Of a DNA stretch of 64,000 bases, positions 35,370-46,470 are shown piece by piece. The stretch spans positions 1,128,001 to 1,192,000 of the forward strand of contig JAGFBZ010000940.1 in the NCBI GenBank assembly GCA_018398805.1, given 5' to 3'. The translations under genes and the position numbers were made by a program. Source of the DNA: Hirundichthys speculiger (taxonomy: Eukaryota > Chordata > Actinopteri > Beloniformes > Exocoetidae). The notes beneath the pieces were generated by a model that saw only the letters and a program-made list of their open reading frames with translations, was not told where the DNA came from and ran no database searches. Positions within the stretch are counted from its first letter, which is position 1. Every line of letters begins with the position of its first letter.

Positions 35370-36135
35370 GCGTTCAGAGATGAGCAAAATGTGAAGAATA
35401 ATTAAATTGGGCAGCATGTATGGCACCATGCACCACGTCGTCAATGGATAGCCATTGCCACCCAACAGCCACCCATCCAGAGGGGGGGGGTCCCTCTGAA
35501 AGACTGCCGGGATGACAGACTGTTCCATTATGAAGGCGTTGTGGCTACCTCCAGGATAATCTGCATATACATTCATGATGTGACTCCATGCATCGCAAAC
35601 CACCTGGACGTTGATGGAATGGGTTCCCTTGCGGTTCACATAGGCACCACTGTTCCTAGACCGGAGCCCGGATGAGGACATGTGTGCAATCAACTGCAGC
35701 AAGAACCCTAGGGAGCCCATATCTTGCCAAGAAATCTCTCTTTACCCTGCTCTGACCCTCCGGCGTCACAGGGATGCCAGTGATGTACGTACTGGCATGG
35801 CGGACAATGCTGGCAGTGACTGCAGTTAGTGCTGTGCTTACGGCAGATTGAGTGATGCCTCAAATAGAGCCAAGGGGCTGCTGGAATGACGCACCGGCGT
35901 AGAAGTAAAGGGCCACTGTTACCTTGATGGCGATGGGAAATGCGTGTGGACAGGTGGCCGTGGTGTCCAGATCATCTGCAAGCAGGTGACACAATTCTGT
36001 CACTGCTTGTCGGGGAAGGCGCAGTTTTGCCACCCATTCCCGCTCTGTGGGAAACAACATGTAGCCCATTGTTATTGGGGATTTGTGCAGCCGAATACAG
36101 CCCAGGACCTCTCCCTCTGCCACAGCTCCGAAATG
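35370..36135 (-). pseudogene. PIF/Harbinger transposase remnant (HARBI1-like)
   Basis: Read on the minus strand, the N-terminal part gives LRLPRQAVTELCHLLADDL. After one in-frame stop comes GITQSAVSTALTAVTASI, then GIPVTPEGQSRVKRDFLARY and GLPRVLAAVDCTHVLIRAPV, with the first catalytic Asp in AAVDCTH. A frameshift follows, and the frame at 35720-35364 continues YVNRKGTHSINVQVVCDA (second catalytic Asp) and DGWLLGGNGYPLTTW. The sequence then diverges before the catalytic Glu. The order and spacing match HARBI1-type transposases. It is inactive because of the stop, the frameshift and the missing C-terminus. Confidence 0.92.
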
Positions 36136-36275
36136 GGCTAAAATTGGATTAAATATTATTTCAGTTGACGATGTTTGCTCGGGGGTCATGCTCTGGGTCT
36201 CTGTAAAGCACCCAAGGACAATTGATATTGTAACAGACGCTGTACGAGCGGCACTGAATTGGATTGGATTGAATG
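36132..36275 (+). repeat. Dispersed repeat family A abutting Harbinger
   Basis: Keeps 'gatgtttgctcgggggtcat', 'tgggtctctgtaaagcacc', 'gatattgtaacagacgctgt' and a 'gattggattgaat' tail. It overlaps the first codons of the apparent Harbinger N-terminal frame, so that frame's start is chimeric. Confidence 0.7.
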
Positions 36276-36789
36276 TGGCCCATGATATTATAGCCTTTAA
36301 TTCAGCATGATCTATTAGTGGGCCAGCCTATTACTGGCCAAATGTGGAAAACAGTTCCGTGCTGGTGAACGTTTTACAGTCTCCAACCATTCTTACACAT
36401 CCTGTTCAAAGAGTATATCCCAATCAGACAGTGGGCTGCAGATATTTTGTGCGTTTATAGACGGGAACATCAAACCAATGCATTCGAACCAGCGTTTAAC
36501 TATGTTCAGCCGGCCACTTCCGTGTTTCCAGCTCACCCGATGTAAGTTTCTGTTGCAACGTGATTTCAGGTTTGATCGGTTTGATCTTCCTGCCCGTGAA
36601 CGCTCCAGACATCTGTCCCTTCTGTTCGACACATTTAGCCTACTTTACAGAAAGGGTGTGTGAAGTGCGTAAAACGGATTGGATTAGCCTACTTGGATAT
36701 GTATAACGCTGATCGGCATGGACTTGCGTCTCGGAGGGGGAGGTCCTAGCCTACACACACACATATACACCATGATATATGAATATTTT

Positions 36790-37321
36790 TACACAAACAA
36801 TTCCTGTAGGCTACCTGTAAGTCTCAGATAGTTGGTGCGCTGCCGGTAAACACGCTATGTTCGTCTTTGGTGTACAAGCCGATTTAAGATGATCACTGCC
36901 ATCTTCTCAGGGGTCCAACTGCTGCCAAGCAAGAAGCCAGGCTTTTTATGCAGGACTTGATTCGGCAGGTGTGACTGGGTGGACGCGCAATGACGCGATT
37001 TGGACGCGCTCTTTTACACGCCGACATGCCGGTTGCACTTTCCACAAACTCGGTATCTTGCGGTACCGATATCTCGCGGATTTAGGATAGAGGGTAGTGT
37101 GTGGTCAGACCACCCGCTACCCACTATCCTGACCCCACGATCGCAAGATACCGAATTTGTGGAAAGCGCAAGAGACACGGCCATTGCCGCGCCTACAATG
37201 TGAGTAAGGGAGTCGGCATAATGGGTGGCCTTTTTACGGAGCGGAAAATTGCATTAGCGGTTGGTGGAGGTTCCTAAATCAGCAATTTGCGGGTAGTGGG
37301 TAGCGGCTAGCGGGAGGTGTA
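36790..37321 (+). repeat. Fold-back repeat family C, copy 3 (longest)
   Basis: Runs from TACAC to GTGTA, 532 bp. The central hairpin is at 37084-37103 and 37111-37130 with loop GTCAGAC and three arm mismatches. The flanking arms 'tccacaaactcggtatcttg' and 'caagataccgaatttgtgga' are retained, as is the internal segment missing from copy 2 ('ctcaggggtccaactgctgc'). The terminus is a GGGTAGCGG/CTAGCGGGAGG block. There is no coding capacity. Confidence 0.85.
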
Positions 37322-37473
37322 TATCTCTCAGGGGGCCTGGGAGCTCCTCAGGGTTTTTCAGAGGAGCTGGTGGAAGCAGCCGGGGGAGGGAGGGCTGGGC
37401 CTCTCTGCTGAAGCTGCTGATGCTGCTGCCCCGGCGACCCGGCGATGGATGGATGGATGGATGGATGGATGGT
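37320..37473 (+). mobile_element. Rex3/RTE LINE 3' end with (GATG)n tail
   Basis: The sequence resembles the last codons of Rex3-type RTE polyproteins ('gcctgggagctcctcaggg', 'gaggagctggtggaagcagc', 'ctctctgctgaagctgctga') and ends in a GATG tetranucleotide run at 37444-37472. It is severely 5' truncated, as is usual for this family. It directly abuts fold-back copy 3. Confidence 0.75.
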
Positions 37474-37474
37474 A

Positions 37475-38400
37475 AACCCAGTTTTCCTTGTTATATGTGG
37501 AATAATTTCCTCTCTTTTATGAAAATTTAAACTGTGTCATCTTTGGCACAAAAGGTGCCGTCCTCTTTTCAACTGGACATGCAGGCTCTCTTAAATCCCG
37601 ACTGTTCCCCTTAATTGTTGCCATTTAGGAAGCGCCGCACCAGAGTTAATTCTTGTTTTAGTCTTTAACTGTCAAATACAGATGCACACAGTTCTTGGAC
37701 GTTGAGCTTGTTCGGTATAACTTGCTGGCGTTATGAGCAGCAGTCAGTGGCGGTTCTACCTGCTTATTTACGACATGGAACACTACATCACGCATCCAGG
37801 ATACGCATGAGACGAGTGCTCATTACGAGCAGGGAGATGAGCATAAAGTCAGTAAAGAGTGAAAAATAATTTACCGCGGTCCAAGTAAAATAATTGGATG
37901 TGTGTACAACAGCACTCCAACAACCGCAGATGACAGATGTTTTTCATTTCAGAGAGCACTTATTCAATCAGTCATTGTGGGATTGTGAGAACAGTTTTCA
38001 CCAATGAAGTGGAAAATGCTTCTCGAAATGATCATCTATCCAGCTTTGAATCCTTTTTTCGTACCTGCTTTATATAAGTGGTCACTCTTGCTCCTGGGTG
38101 ATTTGGCTGCGACGTTCACAACTGTGTCCAGTGGAGATAATAAGCGTGTTCCTTTCCACACGCCGCTTCTACGTTTTATTTTTACATTTTTATTGGTTTG
38201 TTTTTGTTAAATAAATATACTGAACAAAAATATAAACACTTTTGTTTTTACCCCCCATTTTTAAGCTCATTTAAGTTTTTATTGATTATTTATTTTCTCA
38301 TTAAAGAATGATACATCAGTTAAGGAAACAATTAAATATGTGGTGGAATTGAATTAACTGCATTTAAACTAATATAAATTGATACTTTAACAGGTTCAAA
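37475..38400. other. Unassigned sequence
   Basis: No recognised gene. 'cagtggcggttcta' near 37746 resembles a hAT terminus, but no partner end was found. Confidence 0.35.
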
Positions 38401-38407
38401 TTTGAGG

Positions 38408-38815
38408 CACTTGTACAACCGCATTTCCGAAAAAAAGATGAGACGTTGTGTAAAATGTAAAATTAAAAAAATTAATGCAATGATTTTCAAATCTCATTTA
38501 CTTATATTTTTTTTCCCAATAAAACATAAAGAACATATCCAATGTAGAGCCTGAGACATTTGACCATTTCATGGAAAATATTAGCTCATGTTCACTTGGA
38601 GGTCAGCAACACATCTCAAAAAAGTTGTAACGAGGAGATGATCACCATCCTGTACTGAAAAGCTAATTTCCCTACAGGCACATTGTCTTGCTGAACTGTG
38701 CAAGGCCTCCCTTGAAAGAGACGTTATCTGGGTGGGAACATGTTCTCAAACCTCTATGTTCTCCTCAGCATTGATGAGGCTTTTCCAGATGTGGAAGCTG
38801 CTTTATATAACAGAT
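38408..38815. mobile_element. Internally deleted Tc1/mariner-superfamily element
   Basis: Begins 'tacaaccgcatttccgaaaa', 'gttgtgtaaaatgtaaaatt' and 'atttgaccatttcatggaaa', the terminus of a familiar fish DNA element. It then jumps to 'gacgttatctgggtgggaac', 'tctcaaacctctatgttctc' and 'cttttccagatgtggaagct', which is the reverse complement of transposase interior also found near 11170-11225. The rest of the transposase has been deleted. Confidence 0.7.
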
Positions 38816-41289
38816 GTAAAGCATAAATATTTGTGCTTTAATTTTGTCTGTGGGACTATCTCAGAATTTTCAGCTTATCCAAATATGTCTTTCCTTTCTT
38901 TCAAATACGCCCTGAAGTAAAAGATGAACAAAATGCTGAAGTGCCCCTCTAAAGTTTCATCCAATACTTTATTACATTGATTACTTGGATGACGATCTGA
39001 TGTTTGCTATTATCACAAAGTCTGCCATGATGTGATTTTTATTCAGTTCCATTCAGAAGCTAGCAGTCGATATGAGAAAAAGACATATATTAATTAAACA
39101 CAGTCACTTCCAATTGTATTAAATCACAGAATCTAAGTATCTAAAATATCACTTGGTGGGTTTCTGAGTCTTTCTGGGTTCAACTAGACAGTTCAATGAA
39201 AAACTATCTGTGTCTTTAATAGAAACAGAGCCACTAGATGAGGATTACATGGATTGATATTCGATATTTAAATTTTTTCTTCTCGTTATTATGTCAATAT
39301 AGATTGATGGTTAATTACATCCCTCATGAAAACCACAGGTGACGACACCTGTCTGTCTTGCATTACATCATGTTTTTCTTACTTAGTTGGTTTAGTTAAT
39401 AAAGTGCTTTTGCGTTAAGTGACTTGTTGTATAAAGTAAGCGGTTGACAAGACCAGAAATGTTATTTTCATGGACCCTTGAACAGGGCTTTAACAAACTG
39501 AAGTGAAGCTGCCTCCAAAACACAGGAAGTTCACTTTTGTGTTATGGTTCTGTTCACATGATTAGTAGTGTACTAGTAATACATTATTCTAATAATTTCC
39601 ACATTTCAGAGCTTTGTTTTGATTTAAAATGATAACATACCTTGTATGGATGCGGACAGAGAAATAAAATGTTTAAATAGATTTTTTTTTTTTTTTAGAA
39701 ATGAACATGAAATGTTCTGATTTCATTACATCACCTCTGAGTTACTCCAACGACAACTTTTTACAGTTTTAATCTTTTTTTCAATGATCTATTTTCCATT
39801 ATCTTATCTTCATTTAATGTTTGTTAACTTTCATCATGCAGACATTAGTTATTTAAAGTGTATTGTTGTTTCAATAAAGCATTAAATGATTCAGACACTG
39901 AGCAGTTGCTGGATAAATGACATATTTTACTGTAAGAAGTGGTGACGTTTACAGCTTTACACACACACACACACGCAAACACACGCTCTGAGAAGGTGAT
40001 TACTGTGCTGACAGCTTATGTGCTGACTTTATGTGTTTCCAGTCAGAATTATCCAGGAATGAAGATTGACACCACCCAAATTAAAACCAATGTGAAATTA
40101 CAGTCAACCAGCAGTGGAACACAACATTTTTCACAAAAACACACACCAACACACACAAACCAGTGTTTGATTCCGGAGCCAGATTTTCACAGCAAACTGC
40201 AAATTAACAGGATGCGAAGCGCAACCGAAGATTGAATGTGTGCCTACGTGACTGCGTCTGTTATTTTAGCTTCATTCACACACCAGAATGATGATTTAAG
40301 TGCATGTAAGTAGATTTCCATTGAGACTTGTTTTTTGCTTCTTAAAATTAGGATATCCACCAACAACACACACACAACCGACCCACCCACACACATGCCA
40401 ACACACACACGCACACACGCAGACCACAAGTACCACACTGTCAGGACAGCATCTGTCAAATTAACGCTGAGCTGCTGGAAACAAATCCATGTTTTTTCTC
40501 TGCCTTTTTGTCCTTTTCTCCCATATATGCTGACATACTGTATCGTGAACAATCTGTTTGATTCACACATATTTGGTTTTATCCTGGGAAGAACCTGGAA
40601 ATTGGAATTCTCTCCCGTTATTCCTGGTGTTTTCCAGAACGGATTCATCATGACTGGATGCTTTTTAGTAATTACAGCAGTAACTCTCAGCAAAAGTCTG
40701 CCTCATGTCACTGTCATCTTGTGTAAATCCGCCCAACGGTTTTCCCATGTACTCGTAACATTGCAAAGTTTTCAGCTCTTTATATTTCGCTATCTTTTGA
40801 AAACAGAGATTGCTGGGAGAGTAAAGTGAAAGATGATTTGGTTTGCAGGTGAATCTCAAATATGCTGTGTGGATGGGACTCTGTGCATAAAGAGATATAT
40901 ATTGCTTATGCAGTTTTCCCACTTATTCTTCTTTCCACTCTATGAATGGAGCAAAAAAAATAAAAAGTTGCATTTTAGCAAGCCACGATGCAAAAGTTCA
41001 GACACTATTGATAGAAATGTGGCTTCAGCTCCATTGGTAAAGTATTTATCCCTCAACTTCAGGATTTGTGGTTTCAAACTTTCCAGGTATTGTTCATATG
41101 AAGCATCACATTCACAGCATTTTTCTGTATTTTTTTTTTTAGACAGACACTAATGAATCCAAATGATACAGTCCTTAAAGCATTCACGTATTCATCCTCA
41201 TCTCAGTAATAGCTTTTACAGCTGATATGACGGTTTCACAAGTACGGCATAATTTCCATTACTGAGGTGTTGATTGTCCTCAATTACCC

Positions 41290-41290
<1 letters not shown>
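38816..41290. other. Unassigned sequence
   Basis: CA-rich patches occur at 39959-39985 and 40365-40425. Frames at 40244-40829 are driven partly by these and match no domain. Confidence 0.4.

Positions 41291-41292
<2 letters not shown>

Positions 41293-41339
<47 letters not shown>
41293..41339. repeat. (GT)n microsatellite
   Basis: An uninterrupted GT run of about 23 units. Confidence 0.98.
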
Positions 41340-41340
<1 letters not shown>

Positions 41341-41734
41341 TTGTGGTTATATGAGTGTGGCCAGAGGTCAGCAGCCTGTCCTCTTACTTGCATCCAGGCC
41401 CAGACCTTCTGGGTTTGGCTCCATCATTTGTAAAACAGAAGATACGCTGTAGGGTTGCTGCGTAATGTGTGTAACACATCTGGCATGGCAGAATAAATAG
41501 AAGCTATGCTAATATCACCCATAAGCTCAGCCCACCAAGCTTCACATGAGTAATATTTTCTCAGCTGCTGCGGGCTGCCGCAGTTCTGAATGCTACCCCA
41601 CAACACAGCTACTGACTTTGGCTTTCTGCAACACAGTGAAGACCAGCTTGAATACAGATCTATTTCTGCAGTTGGGTCGTTCAAAGACTAATAGACTGAA
41701 AATGTTTTAATTTGCTGCAGAACCTTTTCAGGAG

Positions 41735-41868
41735 GGGGCAGCATAGTTGTGTGGTGGTTAGCACTGTTGACTCACAGCATGAAGGTTCCTGTTTTGCTGT
41801 GGTATTTCTTTGTGGAATTTGCATGTTCTCCCACTGTCTGTAAGAGTTTTTTTCATGTACTGAGACTA
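41735..41868 (+). repeat. Interspersed repeat D, SINE-like part
   Basis: 'ggggcagcatagttgtgtgg' followed by 'tggttagcactgttgactca' and 'tttgcatgttctcccactgt' is a familiar fish repeat with a tRNA-like A-box. It is not a functional tRNA: there is no cloverleaf or anticodon arm. Complementary pieces are at 43085-43160 and 45455-45655. Confidence 0.65.
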
Positions 41869-41876
41869 GATGTGCA

Positions 41877-42600
41877 CGATAACTATCGGGTGGATAACTA
41901 TCGGGCCAATAATAGGAAATTATGACGTCATCCTGATGACTCCGATATCACGACAAATAGCCCCGATAACATATATATTTCTGTCAACACAGCAGTGCCT
42001 CGCTCCCTCTGAGCCTTGAATGACCGGGAGTGAAATGTTATGTTCAAGTAATGTTGGCATAATCAGAAAAATGATTACTCAATAAGGAAAATCAAGAATA
42101 CCCCCTCATGCCAGAAAACAACTCGTTAACTCGGTCAAAATTTTGGTAGTTGCTGACTTGAATTGATATTCACAGTATTCTCCCACATGTTACACATAAA
42201 AAAAGAAAAAAAATAGAAAAGGCTGAAAGAACGACTAGCAAACGAGGAAACGTCGGAATTTATGTTACACTTTGAATGCAGCCTGCAGCACAGCGCTGAT
42301 CACAACAAACATGGCGGCGTGGAACTTCGTTAAAGTTTCAGAAGAAGATAGTTTGGTGTTTATTTGTTATGAATCCTCCGAGTGAATTCTACGAGGAGGG
42401 AAGTACAAGCTTTAATACGTAAAACCTGATCGGCCACCTACAACATAACAATCGCTTCCATGGAGTTTTGAAATTGCGCTAATGTGAGCTAACGGAAGCT
42501 AATGCTAACGTGCGCAAGCCAGCAGGAGCCTCTCCTCTCCCTCATTCCTCTCATCTAAAGCTTCCATGAGATTAAAAAAAAAAAACTACTGAACCTCATT
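41877..42600 (+). mobile_element. hAT-type element 5' end with BED-finger remnant
   Basis: Starts TAGATGTGCACGATAACTAT, a hAT-like terminus. About 430 bases in, a CpG-rich block leads to ATGGCGGCGTGG at 42311, reading MAAWNFVKVSEEDSLVFICY, then SSE and a stop at 42385. Downstream frames keep RGGKYK and NLIGHLQH-like pieces. The W-x-F-F-K-V-S-E-E-D opening is characteristic of BED-finger hAT transposases. The right terminus was not found, so the element is probably truncated. Confidence 0.7.
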
Positions 42601-44225
42601 TACTTTAATTAAAGGTATTATTTTAAATGGAACCACAAGCCAAAATCCTTAAAATGTTAATCTTTTTCAGTTTGTAATTTTGATGCATGTATTTCCATCA
42701 GTTCAAGGACCCTTTTTTTTTATATCAGTCAGTAATGCACCTTATTTAAGTAGATGTGAGATATTAAATAGGAATCCTAATTAGGATGAAACGTGTCTAG
42801 AAAAGACATTTAAATATTTTTAACAGTCGACAGGTTTCAAAGTTGATTACATTCTTGGACATTACAGATGCCCTCTCAAAAGAACTTGATGATGACCACT
42901 TTTTTCCTCCTACCTCATGATACGACTGATAATCACTTCACTGGATTCACCATTTTACGTTTAAAGCCCTATTTCTTCAGGACCACTATAACCAATAGAA
43001 AAAGCTGTTGTCAGAGTTATAATTGTAATTGTGAAGAGTTGTCCTCATAAATATCACAAGTTACAGAATTTCTTCGGCCACCAATTAACATGACATGCAT
43101 GTCTTTGGACTTTGGGCAACAGTGCTGACCACCAAGCCACCGTGCTGTCCCATATTTTCCCATATATCCAGTTCATTTATATAAAAAATTAAAATAAACA
43201 AATAAAAATGCCTACAGTTTGGAAAGTCCAAGCAGAGACCATTTCCTTAGAGAAGTGACTGCGTAACCCATGATAGATACGATAAAGATTCAATGGCTTT
43301 TATCTTTTTCTATTTTCTAAACTTTTATAAATTTTGCAGACTTAAACCATTCAAAATGTAGCTCTCCTGAACACCTAGATGAAACCATTCCACCACGGCC
43401 CTTCATGACTGCAACAAAACTGCTCCTGACCCTGTAATACGAGTTAGTAGTACATGCAAGTTTTCTTGATGATTCAGCCTTGTCTTCAGCTTGCCTCTTA
43501 AATTAAATTAGGAAGTGGTGGGAATCTAAAGAGCTGCAGAGAGGGTTGTAGGTAAACAGACATGGCCTTTTAATCCCAGCCTCTGTTTGAAGTGCATAAC
43601 CCCCCCAGGCCGTTTATGAGGTGTACTTCTCTTAGTGTTGTGCAGTGGAGGATTGAGTTTCACAAGCTGGGTTAGTTGGTTTATTTTGCAACCAGCCAAT
43701 GAAGGTTGAGGCTGATGAGAAGAAGCGGAAAAATAGTTAAGAGAGGAGGAAAAAAAAAAGATATGAATGTTGCATTAACAAGAAACAAGGCACGATAGGG
43801 AAAGGTCAGGCAAGGTTTAAGTCTAAGAGGGTAGTAACAGTTTATTTAAGTGGTCAAACGCTCCCCTGGGTCAGGGTCAGAAGCAATGTTGGGAATGTGG
43901 GATGTAATGCTGGGAAAAACTCCAGCCGGTGACAGCGAGAGTCTGTTCCAGTAACAAAATAAAACCACAAATGAACTGACATTTTAGACAACAAGCTAAT
44001 ATTCATTTAAAGTACGATGGCCAAGGAAATAAGCACGAGCCCCGTTGAACAACGCAGTTTTTAGATTTTATTTCAAACCAAAAAATTATGGTCATGCAAT
44101 GCTGGGTGTCAGAATTTCATAAACCACTATAACAAGCCTTCAGCACCATGAGCCAGAGAAGAGGCTGAAGCTAACATGCTAACATGCCCACCAAGATGTC
44201 CTGTTTCCATCTGTTTCCATCTGAT
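42601..44225. other. Unassigned, with a repeat D piece at 43085-43160
   Basis: At 43085-43160, 'gacatgcatgtctttggact' and 'accaccaagccaccgtgctg' form a reverse, internally deleted copy of repeat D. No gene is recognised. Confidence 0.5.
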
Positions 44226-44229
44226 TCCA

Positions 44230-45086
44230 TCTGAACAGAATAAGCTCCTTCATGCTGAAGTAGCTACAAATGTATCTGCTGCCACTGGAGTTTTCAGTGT
44301 CTTAATTTTCACTTCTGTTCTGAAGGTAACTGGTAGCCAATCTAAAGATCTGAAGGAGCCAGTCTAAGGAGTGTGCTCAGTTTTCCTGGTTTTGATTTAA
44401 ACTCTGGCAGCAGTGTTCTGGATGAGCTGAAGCTGTCGAATAGTCTCTTTGGGAAGACCAGACTGAAGAGCTTCACAGTCGTCAGTCTGCTGGAGATGAG
44501 GGCATGGATGAGCTTCTCTAAATGTGCTCTGGACATCAGATCTTTAAGTCTTGGTATCCGTTTGAGGTGATAAAAAGCTGTTTTGGTTACAGCCTTGACG
44601 TGGCTGCTGAAGCAATTAAAACTCCAGGGTTTCTGAGCTGAGTTTCTGTCCAAGCCCTCTGGATTCAAGCTGGACAGCAACTTTCATTCTTTCCGTTTTG
44701 TTATCCCATTGAATCTTGTCTTGATTTAACTGAAGAAAACTTGATTGGATCTGGCACTCCAAGCACTGACAGAGCGAGTCGAATGGAGTCATTTGGTGAA
44801 AGAGCCAAGTAAATCGAAGTGTCATCTGCATAGCTGTGGTAAGAAACATTGTTGTCATGTATGATCTGACCTAGGGGGACGCACGTAGAGACAGAATAAC
44901 AGCAGTTCAAGAATTGATCCTTGAGGGACTCCACAGGTCATGGGAATTGGCCCAGATTTATTTTCACCCATGTTAACAACAAAGCTCCTGCCTTCAAGAC
45001 ATGACCTGAACCAACTGAGAACTGGACCTGATAGCACTGCCCAATTTTTCAGTCTGTCCAGAAGGATTTTATGGTCAGTTTTTTAA
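44230..45086 (-). mobile_element. L2-like LINE fragment, dead
   Basis: Minus-strand frames give, in order, GPVLSWFRSCLEGRSFVVNM, CGVPQGSILELLLFCLY, then after a frameshift NNVSYHSYADDTSIYLAL (catalytic YADD near 44830), NKTERMKVAVQLESRGL, and HVKAVTKTAFYHLKRIPRLK with LMSRAHLEKLIHALISSRL. The order is that of an L2-type reverse transcriptase. At least three frameshifts are present. The 5' boundary lies at about 45086; the 3' end merges into 'actggtagccaatctaaaga'-type 3' sequence. Confidence 0.9.
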
Positions 45087-45454
45087 AGCAAAAACTTTCC
45101 ATTCTTGCATTATCTTGCACAAAAAACGCAGACTCTCTTGTTATATTTTCCATTTAATAATTTTCTAAATATTGAAATATTTCTGCACCTGGACTTTTTA
45201 ATACCCCATACATGTACATGTCTTGTTAAAATGATCAAATTGGCTTACTTCTCTATATCTGCCCTTATATCAATATCTGCTGCTCCAAAACAAAACATAT
45301 TTAGCATTAATTATGTATTTTCAGATATGTAAGTTTCACATGCTGTATGTACAAATAACACCACGCTGTGTGCTGTATGAGACAGTTTAGATGTTCTTTC
45401 TCGTCTTTAACCCAAGGAAGGGACATGGCTCCATTATTTGCAAAAATTGTCCGA

Positions 45455-45655
45455 ACGGTGTGGCGGCGTGCTGGTGAATATCTGAATAGAGTTCCAATGT
45501 TTGAGGTTTTTCCGCGTGGTGTTTGCATCCTTTCCCCCTTTGCTTCTGTGGGTTTCATCCAGCTTCCCCACAGTGTAAAAACCAGCATGGTTGTTTGTGT
45601 CTGTGTGGTCCTATGATTGACAGGTGACCCATCCAGGGTGTAACCATGTGTTTTG
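45455..45655 (+). repeat. Interspersed repeat D, longer copy
   Basis: Keeps 'tggcggcgtgctggtgaata', 'gtgtttgcatcctttccccc', 'gtgggtttcatccagcttcc' and 'gacccatccagggtgtaacc' in the known order. Confidence 0.7.
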
Positions 45656-45659
45656 CATT

Positions 45660-46448
45660 TTTTTTGCCACATGACAGCTGGACATACTCCTGTCTTGGTT
45701 TGGAGCTTGAATTTTCATGGTCTGTTTTTACCTTTTATTGGTGTTTGGTTCTGGAAATGCTACAGAACTCTGTTTGGCTTTGCCTCCTGCTCTCGTTTTA
45801 CACCCAAACTCAGCTGATGATAGCGTGTATTGTTAAATCACTGTACTTAGTGTAAATGCCTCTTGGTTTTCTTTGTCATGTGCCAGATTCTTTGCTTACT
45901 ATTTGTTTCTTCTCAGTTTTTTACTTGTTCTGCACTGCTTGTTTTGTAGATTGGATCTTCGGAGAGCCTCTGTTTCATTTCAGCCGCTGCTTACTTAATT
46001 TAAGATTCCATGTGATCTGCACTGTGGCCTTTTATCAACACAAACTGTGAGACTAATTGCTTTAACTGTAATTTTTTTTTTTTTTAGAAATATTCCTGTG
46101 CTGCTGAAGTGTCTCACCTCCAGAACCATATCTGCTTTGTATGGAGTACTGATTGATGGTCTGATTTTGATATTAGTTCGTGTACTTCAACATGTTATGT
46201 GTAATTCTTAATGACATTAAGCAAATTCTGCAAAGTCACACTTCAGCTTGTGAAGGGGCCTGGGGATCGACCTGTTGACCTACTTGTTGAAGGACTATCT
46301 CTACATGCTGATCCACGGCTGCCCCCAAAGCTCTTTTTTCTACCCAGTGATGAAACTGACCTGTTCTACCAAAGGTCTGTCAGCTAAGACGATAAAGGAA
46401 CTATAGTAGCGATTAGACTGAGTGCACGATCATCAGAAATCATTTTTT
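45660..46448. other. Unassigned sequence
   Basis: No supported gene or repeat. Confidence 0.35.
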
Positions 46449-46470
46449 ATCTATCTATCTATCTATCTAT

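Noticed and set aside
37746..37790. hAT terminus suggested by 'cagtggcggttcta'
   Set aside because: No matching opposite terminus or 8-bp duplication was found nearby.
41735..41868. tRNA gene suggested by an A-box-like motif
   Set aside because: No cloverleaf, anticodon arm or complete B-box can be folded; it matches an interspersed repeat present elsewhere in the window.
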